Positions 47,355-56,793 of a stretch of DNA of 64,000 bases are shown here, piece by piece. Position numbers and translations under genes: made by a program. Source of the DNA: Chryseobacterium sp. CH21 (GTDB lineage: Bacteria > Bacteroidota > Bacteroidia > Flavobacteriales > Weeksellaceae); contig NZ_QICI01000036.1 of the NCBI RefSeq assembly GCF_004119445.1, forward strand, positions 1 through 64,000, in the 5' to 3' direction. Positions within the stretch are counted from its first letter, which is position 1. Every line of letters starts with the position of its first letter. Below the pieces are notes generated by a model. That model saw only the letters and a list, made by a program, of their open reading frames with translations, did no database searches and was not told where the DNA came from.

Positions 47355-47360
47355 CGTATA

Positions 47361-49256
47361 TTATTTTTCAAGCTGCTTATAGCTTCTCTGTATAAAATCT
47401 GTCAGGTCTTTTCCTTTCAGTAAGTTTTGCGAAAGCTTGGCAAGATCCAGAGCATATTTGATCAAACTTTCTTTCTCTTCCGTATTCTCAGTATTTAAAA
47501 TCTGATTGGAAAGCTCACTATTCGAGTTCACAACAAGATTATACATCTCAGGAAAACCTCCCATTCCAAACATTCCACCTCCGCCTGTTGCCTGCATTTC
47601 CTTCATTCTTCTCATAAATTCTGGCTGGGTAATGGTGAACGGAGCATCATTGCTGTCAAGGTCTTCAAGCTGAACCGTAAATTTAGAATCCTGAATAGCT
47701 TCTTCTACATTCTTTTTCAAAGATTCTTTTTCCGTTTCATTCAATTTTGAAATGACTGGCTCGTCTTTTTTGATCAGGTTGTTTACATGATCCGCATCTA
47801 CTCTTGCAAACGAAATATTTTCTTTAGAAGTTTCCAGTTTCTGAATTACGTGTGAAATAATAGGGGAATCCAATAACAGAACTTCATAGCCTTTATCTCT
47901 TGCAGATTGAATATAGCTGTGTTGTTCATCCGCATTGGTAGCATACAATACAACTAACTTGTTATCTTTATCAGTCTGCATTGGTTTGATTTTCTCTACC
48001 AATTCATCCCAAAGGAAATATTTACTGTCTGTGGTAGGATATAATGTGAATTTGTCTGCTTTTTCAGCAAATTTTTCTTCGGTAACAATTCCGTATTCTA
48101 TAACTACTTTGATGTCGTTCCATTTTTGCTCATAATCTTCACGGTTTTCATTGATTAAAGAAGCCATTTTGTCGGCTACTTTTTTCGTGATGTAAGAGGA
48201 GATTTTCTTTACAGCACCGTCTGCCTGAAGATAAGAACGGGAAACATTCAACGGAATATCAGGAGAATCAATTACTCCTCTCAGAAGCATAAGGAAGTCC
48301 GGAACGATTCCTTTTACTTCATCTGTTACGAATACCTGGTTTTGATATAATTGAATTTTATCCTTGTCAATATTTAAATTGTTGCTCAGTTTCGGGAAGA
48401 ATAAAATTCCGGTAAGGTTGAAAGGATAATCAACATTCAGGTGAATATTGAATAATGGCTCTTCAAACTGCATCGGATAAAGCTCGTGGTAGAACTTCAT
48501 ATAATCCTCATTAGTCAGTTCGCTTGGCGCAATTGTCCATGCCGGAACCGGATTATTGATGATATTGTCTACTTCCTCTGTTTCAGCCACAGCATCTTCA
48601 GGAGCATCTTCCGGTAAAGGAAGCGTATGTGTTTTTGTTCCGAACTTAATCGGAACAGGCATGAATTTGTTATACTTTAATAACAGTTCACGGATTTTTC
48701 CTTCTTCTAAAAATTCTACAGAATCTTCAGCAATATGAAGGATGATTTCCGTTCCTCTATCCGTTTTGTCAGTAGTTTCTTCAAGAGTGAATTCCGGACT
48801 TCCGTCGCAGATCCAACGTACTGCCGGTTCATCTTTATAAGACTTTGTAAGAATTTCTACTTTTTCCGCCACCATAAATGCAGAATAGAATCCAAGACCA
48901 AAATGTCCGATAATCCCTGAATCTTTAGCAGAATCTTTATATTTTTCCAGGAACTCTTCAGCCCCTGAGAAAGCAACCTGATTGATGTATTTCTCCACTT
49001 CTTCACCCGTCATACCAATCCCTTGGTCGATGATACGTAAAGTTTTTTGGTCTTTGTCAATTTTTACTTCAAGTTTTGGATTTCCATATTCAACTTTTGC
49101 TTCGCCGATGCTAGTTAAATGTTTTAATTTTAAGGTTGCGTCAGTAGCATTGGAAATCAATTCTCTTAAGAATATTTCGTGGTCACTGTAAAGAAATTTT
49201 TTAATAAGCGGGAAAATGTTTTCCACAGATACATTAATATTTCCTTTAGTTGTCAT
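47361..49256 (-). CDS. htpG: Molecular chaperone HtpG (Hsp90 family)
   Basis: ATP-dependent cytoplasmic chaperone. The 631-residue product has the full three-domain structure: the N-terminal GHKL ATPase (ELISNATDAT, DQGIGMTGEE, GHFGLGFYSAFMVA), the middle domain with the catalytic-loop arginine region (LNVSRSYLQAD), and the C-terminal dimerisation domain. A glycine- and methionine-rich stretch (ATGGGGMFGMGGFPEM) lies in the C-terminal domain. It is transcribed alone, divergent from the S9 peptidase gene, with a hairpin terminator. Confidence 0.97.
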   Translation of the reverse strand: MTTKGNINVSVENIFPLIKKFLYSDHEIFLRELISNATDATLKLKHLTSIGEAKVEYGNPKLEVKIDKDQKTLRIIDQGIGMTGEEVEKYINQVAFSGAEEFLEKYKDSAKDSGIIGHFGLGFYSAFMVAEKVEILTKSYKDEPAVRWICDGSPEFTLEETTDKTDRGTEIILHIAEDSVEFLEEGKIRELLLKYNKFMPVPIKFGTKTHTLPLPEDAPEDAVAETEEVDNIINNPVPAWTIAPSELTNEDYMKFYHELYPMQFEEPLFNIHLNVDYPFNLTGILFFPKLSNNLNIDKDKIQLYQNQVFVTDEVKGIVPDFLMLLRGVIDSPDIPLNVSRSYLQADGAVKKISSYITKKVADKMASLINENREDYEQKWNDIKVVIEYGIVTEEKFAEKADKFTLYPTTDSKYFLWDELVEKIKPMQTDKDNKLVVLYATNADEQHSYIQSARDKGYEVLLLDSPIISHVIQKLETSKENISFARVDADHVNNLIKKDEPVISKLNETEKESLKKNVEEAIQDSKFTVQLEDLDSNDAPFTITQPEFMRRMKEMQATGGGGMFGMGGFPEMYNLVVNSNSELSNQILNTENTEEKESLIKYALDLAKLSQNLLKGKDLTDFIQRSYKQLEK

Positions 49257-49410
49257 ATTTTATAATTTTTAATTTTCAAATATTTCTCAAAAAAAATACC
49301 ATCCGCAGGAATGTGACAGATTGACATTTTCTCGATTTATTATGAAACAGGTATATCATGTGGATTTTTCAAAGAAATACCTTACTTTTAATTCTTAAAA
49401 TTCTTTAAAA

Positions 49411-52311
49411 ATGAAGTTGAAATGTACAGTTTTTATTCTGCTCATCATGACATGTTTTGTGTATGCGCAGAAAAAGCCTTTAGATCATTCTGTTTATGAC
49501 AGTTGGCAGAATATCGGCTCGAGAAAAATCTCAAATGATGGAAAATGGATTGCCTATTCTGTGGATGCTCAGGAAGGAAATCCTAACCTTTTTTTATATT
49601 CGGTTAAAAATAAAACCTCAAAGAAATTTGCAAGGGCCACAAAAGTGAATTTTACGAATGATTCAAGATTTGCTGTTTTTCAAATCCGCCCACAGTATAA
49701 AGATATAAAGGCGGTAAAAGATAAAAAACTTAAACAAAATAAATTAACCAAAGATAGTCTTGCTATCGTTGATTTTTTGAATGATAAAACAGAGAAAATC
49801 CCCAATGTAAAAGGATTTAAAACACCTGAAAAAGCAGGGTCTTACGTTGCTTATCTTCTGGAAAATACAAAAGATAAATCTTCAGATGATAGTTCTGGTA
49901 AAGATGACGGCGATGAAAATAAAGATGAAGAGAAAAATGCAAAGCCATTACAATTGGTGGTACGAAATCTTTTGGATGGAAAAAGTACGACATATGATAA
50001 TGTTGTGCGCTATGAGTTCAGTAAAAATGGGAAACAGCTTGTTTTTGTGACTAAAAAGCCTGAAGAAAAAAGCAGCAAAGATAAAAAGGAAAAGAAAGAT
50101 TCATTAGATAATAAATCTGAGGATAAAAAAGTTACCGATAAATCAAAACCAAAGAAATATACCCTTCAAACGGTCCAGATAGTGGATCTGCAAAAAGGAA
50201 CTGTGAATAAAATTTCTGAAATGGAAGGTGATTTTTCACAATTATCTTTTGATGAAGATGGAAATCAATTGGCTTATGTAGGAACTTCTTCTGCACAGAA
50301 TGATCTGGTGAAATTGTATCAGTTGTACTACTTTAATTTTAAAGGAAACAAAAAAGAAATTCTTACCAATGAAAATGCCCAGATGAAAAAGAACTGGGTA
50401 ATTTCTGAAAACCGTTTACCTATTTTCAGTAAAAATGGGAAACAGCTTTATTTTGGTGTTGCTCCAAAACCTATTGCAAAAGATACGGCAATGATTGCAA
50501 ATGATCATGCTGTTTTAGATATCTGGAGCTACAGAGATGATTATCTGCAAACGGTACAGTTAAAAGAATTGAAAAATGATCTAAAGAAATCCTATGCAGC
50601 AGTAATGCAAACGGAAAAACCGGACTTTTTTAGAAATATCGATGGAGAAGATCTGGATACTTTACGATTGGTTAACGAAGGAAATGCGGAATTTGCAATG
50701 GGTATTACAAGTTTTAACAACCGTATTTCTTCGCAATGGGAAGGCTCAACAAAGAAAACATATTTCCTGATTGATAATAAAACAGGAGAGCGAACAGAAG
50801 TTATTAAAAATCTGGATGGCGCTGTTGCCATATCTCCGCTTGGAAACTTTTTGGTGATTTTTGACAGAGAAAAAGGGAAATGGCTGAGCTATAATGTAAA
50901 AACAAAACAAACCCTTCCGTTGAGTACAGGCTTACCTGTCTCTTTCGTTGACGAGGAATTTGATATGCCGGATTTCCCGAATTCTTACGGGATTGCATCC
51001 TGGACGGATAAAGATGAGTCTGTGATTATCAGAGATCGTTATGATCTTTGGGAGTTTTTCCTGAATGGTTCAAAAAAGCCGAGAAATATCACCAATGGAT
51101 TCGGACGTAAGAATAAAATAACATTTGATACGTACGATTTAGATAAAGATATTAAAAGCGTAAACAGAAAATCGGCTATTTATTTATCAGCATTTGATAA
51201 TACTACCAAAGCGAATGGAATTTTCAAAACATCCATTCAATCCAATTCTGATCCTGTAAAAATTCAGATGGAAAATGTCTGGGGATACAGAACTCTTCAA
51301 AAAGCAAAAAATGCTGAGGAATATATTTTAGTAAAAGAATCATATGCAGATTCTCCCAATATTTTTGCAACATCAGATTTCTCAGAACAACAAAAGCTGA
51401 GCAATACCAATCCGCAGCAAAGCCAATATAACTGGGGATCTAGCGAACTGGTAAACTGGACAACACCAAAAGGGCACACTTCTACAGGAGTTTTATACAA
51501 GCCGGAAGATTTTAATCCGAACAAAAAATATCCTATGATTGTCTATTTCTATGAAAAGCTTTCGGATAACTTAAACCGTTATGTGGCACCTGCTCCTACA
51601 CCTTCAAGATTGAATATCTCTTATTTTGTAAGCAATGGATATCTGGTTTTTACCCCTGATATCTCTTATACAGATGGTTTCCCGGGAGAATCGGCGATGG
51701 AATACATCAACTCCGGAGTTGAAAAGCTAAAGCAGAATTCCTGGGTTGATGATACTAAAATAGGAATTCAGGGACAAAGCTGGGGCGGTTATCAGGTAGC
51801 GTATCTTATTGCACATACCAATATGTATGCAGCGGCATGGAGTGGTGCGCCTGTTGTTAATATGACTTCTGCCTACGGAGGAATCCGATGGTCTTCAGGA
51901 ATGAACAGACAATTTCAGTATGAAAAATCTCAGAGCAGACTAGGAAAGAATCTATGGGAAGCTCCGGATCTTTATATTAAAAACTCACCTCTTTTTACCA
52001 TTAATCAGGTGAAAACTCCGGTAGTCATTATGAGTAACGACAAAGATGGGGCTGTGCCGTGGTATCAGGGAATCGAAATGTTTACCGCATTACGACGCTT
52101 AGGGAAGCCAGTATGGCTTCTGAACTATAATGGGGATGATCACAACCTTATGAAACGTCAGAACAGAAAAGATATTCAAATCCGAGAACAGCAGTTTTTT
52201 GATTATTATCTTAAAGGAGCTAAAGCTCCGGTATGGATGACAAAAGGTATCCCAGCTACCCAAAAAGGAAAAGATTGGGGATTTGAACTGACAGATGATA
52301 AACCCAACTAA
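49411..52311 (+). CDS. Secreted S9 family peptidase (prolyl oligopeptidase type)
   Basis: A 966-residue exported serine peptidase. A signal peptide (MKLKCTVFILLIMTCFVYAQ) leads into a beta-propeller domain, then a C-terminal alpha/beta hydrolase domain with a complete triad: S790 in GQSWGG, D879 in NDKDGAVPW and H911 in GDDHN. A lysine- and serine-rich insert lies within the propeller (about residues 145-180 and 215-250). Enzymes of this type cut short peptides after proline, alanine or other residues and feed peptide nutrition; the specificity is not predictable. It is monocistronic with a very strong terminator. Confidence 0.95.
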   Translation: MKLKCTVFILLIMTCFVYAQKKPLDHSVYDSWQNIGSRKISNDGKWIAYSVDAQEGNPNLFLYSVKNKTSKKFARATKVNFTNDSRFAVFQIRPQYKDIKAVKDKKLKQNKLTKDSLAIVDFLNDKTEKIPNVKGFKTPEKAGSYVAYLLENTKDKSSDDSSGKDDGDENKDEEKNAKPLQLVVRNLLDGKSTTYDNVVRYEFSKNGKQLVFVTKKPEEKSSKDKKEKKDSLDNKSEDKKVTDKSKPKKYTLQTVQIVDLQKGTVNKISEMEGDFSQLSFDEDGNQLAYVGTSSAQNDLVKLYQLYYFNFKGNKKEILTNENAQMKKNWVISENRLPIFSKNGKQLYFGVAPKPIAKDTAMIANDHAVLDIWSYRDDYLQTVQLKELKNDLKKSYAAVMQTEKPDFFRNIDGEDLDTLRLVNEGNAEFAMGITSFNNRISSQWEGSTKKTYFLIDNKTGERTEVIKNLDGAVAISPLGNFLVIFDREKGKWLSYNVKTKQTLPLSTGLPVSFVDEEFDMPDFPNSYGIASWTDKDESVIIRDRYDLWEFFLNGSKKPRNITNGFGRKNKITFDTYDLDKDIKSVNRKSAIYLSAFDNTTKANGIFKTSIQSNSDPVKIQMENVWGYRTLQKAKNAEEYILVKESYADSPNIFATSDFSEQQKLSNTNPQQSQYNWGSSELVNWTTPKGHTSTGVLYKPEDFNPNKKYPMIVYFYEKLSDNLNRYVAPAPTPSRLNISYFVSNGYLVFTPDISYTDGFPGESAMEYINSGVEKLKQNSWVDDTKIGIQGQSWGGYQVAYLIAHTNMYAAAWSGAPVVNMTSAYGGIRWSSGMNRQFQYEKSQSRLGKNLWEAPDLYIKNSPLFTINQVKTPVVIMSNDKDGAVPWYQGIEMFTALRRLGKPVWLLNYNGDDHNLMKRQNRKDIQIREQQFFDYYLKGAKAPVWMTKGIPATQKGKDWGFELTDDKPN

Positions 52312-52312
52312 T

Positions 52313-52350
52313 AAAATTCCGGCGGAGCCAAAGGCTCCGCCGGAATTTTT
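52313..52350. terminator. Terminator of the S9 peptidase gene
   Basis: AAAATTCCGGCGGAGCC / GGCTCCGCCGGAATTTT forms a 17-bp, GC-rich stem with a 3-base loop and T tail, the strongest hairpin in the window. Confidence 0.95.
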
Positions 52351-52448
52351 TATTAAAAAATGAAGAATAAACTGACACAATGACATTTTTTTTATGTTGG
52401 GTCTGTTGATCGCTTTCATTATATTTACTGCCAATTATAAATAACAGT

Positions 52449-53882
52449 ATGGGAATCTTTGATTTTTTTAAGAAAAAAAATAACAATCAGGAAAATGTGA
52501 GTACTCCGGTTCAGGAAATGGAAATGCCAGAGGAAAAAGTAGTACAGGAAGTGGTGGAAGAAGTTGTGGAAACAATACCGGAAATCCCATCACAGCAGGG
52601 AGAAGAGCCAAAAGTAAATGAAGAATTTGAAAAAATCAGAATTTATAATGATTATATCGTGTATTCTATAGCACTTCAGTTAAGAGGCGAGTATACCCCT
52701 ATTTCCGCATTTGAAAAAGAAAATGGCGAGGTAGAAGGCTTTGCTTATATGGTAACTGAAGATGCCTATGCGCTTCCTCCACAACAGGCAATCGCACAAA
52801 TGGAAGAAAAATTTGAAGCTGAACTTCAGGAAGGGAAAATCAAATCTTATATGATTCTGTATCATTCTCAGTTTGATCATAACGGAAATCATACACCTGC
52901 AATCCAGGAAGGGGATTTTAAAGGAATTTCTCTTGCGTATCATTTTGCAGGTGATGATAAAACAAAAACAGGTCTTCCTTATGTTTTCGAAAATCAGAAT
53001 GTCACTTATAAAGGTTTTGCAGAGTTTTCTCACGAAGAGAATAATATAATTATGAACCATCAATTGGTGGATGGTAGAGATTATTTCCCAAATACTGAAG
53101 GAATTGCAGCTCCTGAAATGACAAATGAAGCAGGAATCATCATCAGGAAGTCCAACGTTCATAATCTTGTAAACACTTGGAGTGGGGTTTTTGGTCATCA
53201 GAATTTCCAAACTAAAGATTACGGTCAGTATCTGACAACTATTTTGATGCAGTCTACTGTTGCAGATCCTACGGGAGAAAGTAAAAGCAAAACAGAATTT
53301 GAAGATGTAAGATTTAAAACTATTGTAACAGATGAGCTGAGTACGATCATTCCGGAAGTAAAAACTGATTATACATTGGATTTTGAAACGAGATCAATCA
53401 GAGAATGGGAAAATGCACTGAATTTACAGGCGATTGTAGCAGGACCTGCCAGAGATACTTTTGGAGTTTGGTTCTTTGCAACAGATTATGCTGAAAATAG
53501 AAATACATACATGACGCAGCCTTATCTGAAGGTGAATGTCAGTGGAATCGTTCTGATCCTTGATGTTCATACCAATACTGATTTACCGGATGGCACCAAA
53601 ATGAGTGATGATTTCACAACGTATGCACCAAGCCAGGATCTTCCTAATTATGCATGTTTTGACTTCATTGGCCAAATCATAGACTTTAAGGAAACAGCAC
53701 TGCTTGATGATGGAAGTGTGAAAGGATATATCCTGAAACTGAAATTGATCACGAATGAAGAAAATGAAGACTTCTTCACTATTGATGCTTTTGTGAATAA
53801 AGAGAATATGAGAATAGAAACGCTTACGAAAGGAATGAAAGTAACAGGAGCTCTTCAGCTCCAAGGTAAGATTACAGAATAG
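52449..53882 (+). CDS. Uncharacterised 477-residue cytoplasmic protein
   Basis: I do not recognise the family. There is no signal peptide: the start MGIFDFFKKK is followed by a flexible stretch of glutamate, valine and proline (about 15-55). Two globular parts follow: residues 60-210 (RIYNDYIVYSIALQLRGEYT, SYMILYHSQFDHNGNHTPA), and residues 210-477, ending in a region of alternating strands (FDFIGQIIDFKETALLDDGS, TKGMKVTGALQLQGKI) that could be an OB-like barrel. MGIFDFFKK starts are common in soluble bacterial proteins of unknown function. The gene stands alone with its own terminator; codon use looks like its neighbours. Confidence 0.85.
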   Translation: MGIFDFFKKKNNNQENVSTPVQEMEMPEEKVVQEVVEEVVETIPEIPSQQGEEPKVNEEFEKIRIYNDYIVYSIALQLRGEYTPISAFEKENGEVEGFAYMVTEDAYALPPQQAIAQMEEKFEAELQEGKIKSYMILYHSQFDHNGNHTPAIQEGDFKGISLAYHFAGDDKTKTGLPYVFENQNVTYKGFAEFSHEENNIIMNHQLVDGRDYFPNTEGIAAPEMTNEAGIIIRKSNVHNLVNTWSGVFGHQNFQTKDYGQYLTTILMQSTVADPTGESKSKTEFEDVRFKTIVTDELSTIIPEVKTDYTLDFETRSIREWENALNLQAIVAGPARDTFGVWFFATDYAENRNTYMTQPYLKVNVSGIVLILDVHTNTDLPDGTKMSDDFTTYAPSQDLPNYACFDFIGQIIDFKETALLDDGSVKGYILKLKLITNEENEDFFTIDAFVNKENMRIETLTKGMKVTGALQLQGKITE

Positions 53883-53903
53883 TTTTTTAAAAAATAAAAA
53901 ATT

Positions 53904-53937
53904 AAGAGGTTGTTCCACGGAATGACCTCTTTTTATT
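53904..53937 (+). terminator. Terminator of the unknown gene
   Basis: AAGAGGT / ACCTCTT arms with a 14-base loop are followed by a T run. Confidence 0.75.
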
Positions 53938-53949
53938 TTTGAGCTTTCA

Positions 53950-54140
53950 TTTATTTAAATGCAAAGAAATAACAATTTGAAAGCTGATCCTAAGGAAGCA
54001 AGGATTTGCGACTTTGTTGCTGATGAAGTTTTGAGTAAATACATTCGCTTAATAAGAATCAATTTCATTGATTTCACCCTTTGCTCTCTTAAAAATATTA
54101 CAGTATATAAATAAAAACTTTGCGTTAAAAAAACAGAACC
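53950..54140. repeat. Dispersed intergenic repeat, family B copy 2 (inverted)
   Basis: The reverse complement reads TTTTTTTAACGCAAAG at one end, then GAGCAAAGGGTGAAATCAAT and CTTCATCAGCAACAAAGTCG, matching the element at 46273-46464 at about 80% by eye over the core. The other end carries TTTAAATGCAAAG, an imperfect terminal repeat. No gene is inside. Confidence 0.6.
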
Positions 54141-54151
54141 ATTTAAAAGCA

Positions 54152-54178
54152 AAAAAGGCAATCCTAAGACTGCCTTTT
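54152..54178 (-). terminator. recA terminator
   Basis: On the minus strand AAAAGGCA / TGCCTTTT arms with a short loop (also GTCTTAGGAT inside) are followed by a T run, just after the recA stop. Confidence 0.8.
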
Positions 54179-54196
54179 CTATATTTTTCTGAAAAA

Positions 54197-55198
54197 CTAT
54201 TTGTTTTTCATTTCTTCTTTGATCTTGTTTTCCAATTCTTCGGAAAGATCTGGATTGTCTTTTAACACATCTTTTACAGCATCACGTCCCTGACCCAATT
54301 TAGTCTCCTCGTAGCTGAACCAAGATCCGCTTTTCTTCACAATTCCCATATCTACAGCAGTGTCAAGGATTTCGCCTACTTTAGAAACTCCTTCTCCATA
54401 CATGATATCAAATTCTGCCTGTTTGAAAGGAGGTGCTACTTTGTTTTTCACAATCTTCACTTTCACACGGCTACCGATAGCTTCGTCACCTTGTTTGATA
54501 GGTGCGCTTGCTTTTCTGATATCAATTCTTACAGATGCATAGAACTTAAGAGCATTACCTCCGGTAGTTGTTTCAGGGTTTCCGAACATGACACCGATTT
54601 TTTCTCTTAACTGGTTGATGAAAATTACTGTACATTTCGTTCTTGAAATAGTAGCAGTAAGCTTTCTTAATGCCTGAGACATCAATCTTGCATGAAGACC
54701 CATTTTAGAATCTCCCATTTCACCTTCAATCTCTGCTTTTGGAGTAAGAGCGGCAACAGAGTCAATCACAACAATGTCAATAGCTCCTGAACGGATCAAG
54801 TTATCGGCAATTTCCAATGCCTGCTCACCGTTGTCCGGCTGAGAAATGATCAGGTTTTCAAGATCAATTCCCAGTTTCGCAGCGTAAGTTCTGTCGAAAG
54901 CGTGTTCTGCATCAATAAATGCGGCAATACCACCTGCTTTTTGAGCCTCAGCAATGGCGTGAAGGGTTAATGTTGTTTTACCTGAAGATTCAGGACCATA
55001 TATTTCAATGATTCTTCCTTTTGGATATCCACCAATACCTAAGGCAATATCTAATCCTAAAGAACCGGAAGGAATTACTTCAATAGTATTGTCTATAGAT
55101 TCATCACCTAAAGTCATTACTGTTCCCTTTCCATATGTTTTATCTAGCTTGTCAAGCACTAAAGCGAGTGCTTTTTTCTTATCATCAATGTTACTCAT
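54197..55198 (-). CDS. recA: Recombinase RecA
   Basis: The central recombination and SOS-activating ATPase. The 333-residue protein has Walker [10 protein letters not shown] (68-76), Walker [14 protein letters not shown], the DNA-binding loop region [20 protein letters not shown], and the conserved [20 protein letters not shown]. The C-terminal tail is rich in acidic and lysine residues. It is transcribed alone, with a hairpin terminator. No LexA box was identified upstream; Flavobacteriia often lack the canonical box. Confidence 0.98.
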   Translation of the reverse strand: MSNIDDKKKALALVLDKLDKTYGKGTVMTLGDESIDNTIEVIPSGSLGLDIALGIGGYPKGRIIEIYGPESSGKTTLTLHAIAEAQKAGGIAAFIDAEHAFDRTYAAKLGIDLENLIISQPDNGEQALEIADNLIRSGAIDIVVIDSVAALTPKAEIEGEMGDSKMGLHARLMSQALRKLTATISRTKCTVIFINQLREKIGVMFGNPETTTGGNALKFYASVRIDIRKASAPIKQGDEAIGSRVKVKIVKNKVAPPFKQAEFDIMYGEGVSKVGEILDTAVDMGIVKKSGSWFSYEETKLGQGRDAVKDVLKDNPDLSEELENKIKEEMKNK

Positions 55199-55217
55199 CT
55201 CTATTAAAATAATTTCT

Positions 55218-55225
55218 CAAAAATA
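55218..55225 (-). promoter_or_regulatory. Candidate -7 element TATTTTTG of recA
   Basis: It matches TAnnTTTG on the minus strand, about 20 bases before the recA start codon. A matching -33 at normal spacing is not clear. Confidence 0.45.
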
Positions 55226-55380
55226 CATAATTTAAATATCAAAAGCTAATATTATTTATCCTGTAAAGCTGTTTTTGGAGTTAAAAAATGATAAATTTTT
55301 ATTACTGATCTTATTCATTACGAAGTACATGCAGAATGTGGTATTAGTACATGAAAAAATAGTAACTATTAGCTAAAAAG

Positions 55381-55521
55381 GATGCTGGAAGCTGGAAGAG
55401 GGAAGTTGTTGAAGCTCGGAAAATATTATGAATTTAATATTATTACTATTTTTAAATTTTTACTAAAAGAGATTTATTGTCCAATAGAAACTTCCTGCCT
55501 CCATCTTCCATCTTCGAGCTT
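55381..55521. repeat. Imperfect inverted repeat of GGAAG-type words
   Basis: GGATGCTGGAAGCTGGAAGA... on the left (from 55381) pairs imperfectly with ...CATCTTCCATCTTCGAGC on the right (to 55521), around about 80 AT-rich bases. Both arms are built from repeats of the word GGAAG(A/C)TGGAAG. No gene is inside. It may act as a terminator for the MpaB-family gene or is a dispersed repeat. Confidence 0.5.
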
Positions 55522-55529
55522 TTTTAAAC

Positions 55530-56720
55530 CTAATGAAAATTTGAATTTTTAGTGATGGCAAGATAATCTTCCAGTACTTTCATCTGGTCTTTGTTTCCTC
55601 TTTGTATTCTGGCTTCCCGACTGACAAACTGATCGTAAATTTTGTTGAAAAATATTTTTGATTTTGGAAACAGATTTCTGTAAGGAACTTCTGGAATCTG
55701 TAATCTTTTACAAACTTCATCATCCAAAAGAAACCAGGTGCAGCAGACGTGCAGATATTTTAAATTTTTTCTCTGAAATTCATATTTTAAAATAGGATTT
55801 TCCAGTGATTCATCCAATAAAGAATGAGCAAGGAGAATAGAATCTTTATCTGAAGGTGGTTGAACTGAAGTCCATAAATAAAAATATTCCGTTGCTTGTT
55901 TTTTATCATCAGGAAGAAGCTGCTCCGGAATTCCCAAAAGATAGCCTACATATTTCCAAAGGTGAAAAATTCCCTGCTCTTCTTCAATGGAAAAACGATT
56001 TCCTAATTTCTGAAGACTGTGAAGAAATACAAGACTGAATCCGATATACGTTGCCATCATATCCCACGAGTTGATTGGCTCTCCCCAGTTTTCAGAGTCC
56101 CAGTCTTTATAATGTTTTTTAATGGAAAGTCTTGCGTAAGAGTGAATCAAACGGGTTTTTATGGCAAATTCATACCCTTTTGCATGAACTTCCAGTGCAT
56201 TATAACGAGTAGCATTCACCCAGAAGTCTAACGTTTCGGAAAGACGTTTCACAGCTCCTTTTTTCAATGCTTCTGTTACAATAAGGGGTTTGTTGAGGTA
56301 AGCATAATCATAACCACCAATCAGACAATAATCTCTCAGAGAGATCAAAGAGTCCAGGTTACTTCTCATGCAAAGTTCAGCACCGTTTTTAAGCAGATTA
56401 TAATCCAGCCAGTCCGGAACTTTTTGGGTTTGGCTGAACAGTTTTTTTACACTTTCAGGAACGGAATCTGTTTCTGAAACTCCATTTCTAATGTAATTTT
56501 CAATTTCCCTTGATGCTTCATGGAATTTTTGGGTGAAATAAACGTCTTTTACCACCTCGTCACCGGTTTCATCCACATGATGAAAATAAGGTGCAAACTT
56601 TTCAAATTTTTCAAAGCTCACTTCGGCTCCGGAAAATTCAATAAGTTGTTTTCCGTTGCCGTTTTCCCAAAAATTCCTGAAATGGGGAGAATCTTTAAAA
56701 CGGGGTTGTATCATGTTCAT
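55530..56720 (-). CDS. MpaB/latex-clearing-protein-like oxygenase family protein (DUF2236)
   Basis: A 396-residue soluble, mostly helical protein. The pattern fits the MpaB / rubber-oxygenase Lcp family, haem enzymes acting on hydrophobic chains: KVPDWLDYNLLKNGAEL, SLISLRDYCLIGGYDYAYLNKPL, RLSETLDFWV, and the conserved IHSYAR with later SWDMMATYIGFSLVFLHSLQKLG. There is no signal peptide, whereas Lcp is secreted. The substrate is unknown. A second ATG two codons downstream is possible as start. It lies 73 bases after the LuxR-type gene on the same strand, so co-transcription is possible. Confidence 0.8.
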   Translation of the reverse strand: MNMIQPRFKDSPHFRNFWENGNGKQLIEFSGAEVSFEKFEKFAPYFHHVDETGDEVVKDVYFTQKFHEASREIENYIRNGVSETDSVPESVKKLFSQTQKVPDWLDYNLLKNGAELCMRSNLDSLISLRDYCLIGGYDYAYLNKPLIVTEALKKGAVKRLSETLDFWVNATRYNALEVHAKGYEFAIKTRLIHSYARLSIKKHYKDWDSENWGEPINSWDMMATYIGFSLVFLHSLQKLGNRFSIEEEQGIFHLWKYVGYLLGIPEQLLPDDKKQATEYFYLWTSVQPPSDKDSILLAHSLLDESLENPILKYEFQRKNLKYLHVCCTWFLLDDEVCKRLQIPEVPYRNLFPKSKIFFNKIYDQFVSREARIQRGNKDQMKVLEDYLAITKNSNFH

Positions 56721-56793
56721 TCCTTTACCTATAAAAGTACAAGTTTTATGCTGAAGTTTTCCAGTGAGATTTATCAGGCTTATGATTTATTTT

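Larger units (their letters stand above)
46938..47360. other. Noncoding region with a palindromic repeat and repeat remnants
   Basis: About 420 bases without a gene between the regulator and htpG. It contains the third copy of the AAACCT-AGGTTT palindrome (47155-47187, with CCTTATAGG instead of CCTCACAGG). It also contains a degenerate piece resembling the 43.9-kb element (AATGCAAAGTTGCAAAGAAT from about 47232). Confidence 0.6.
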
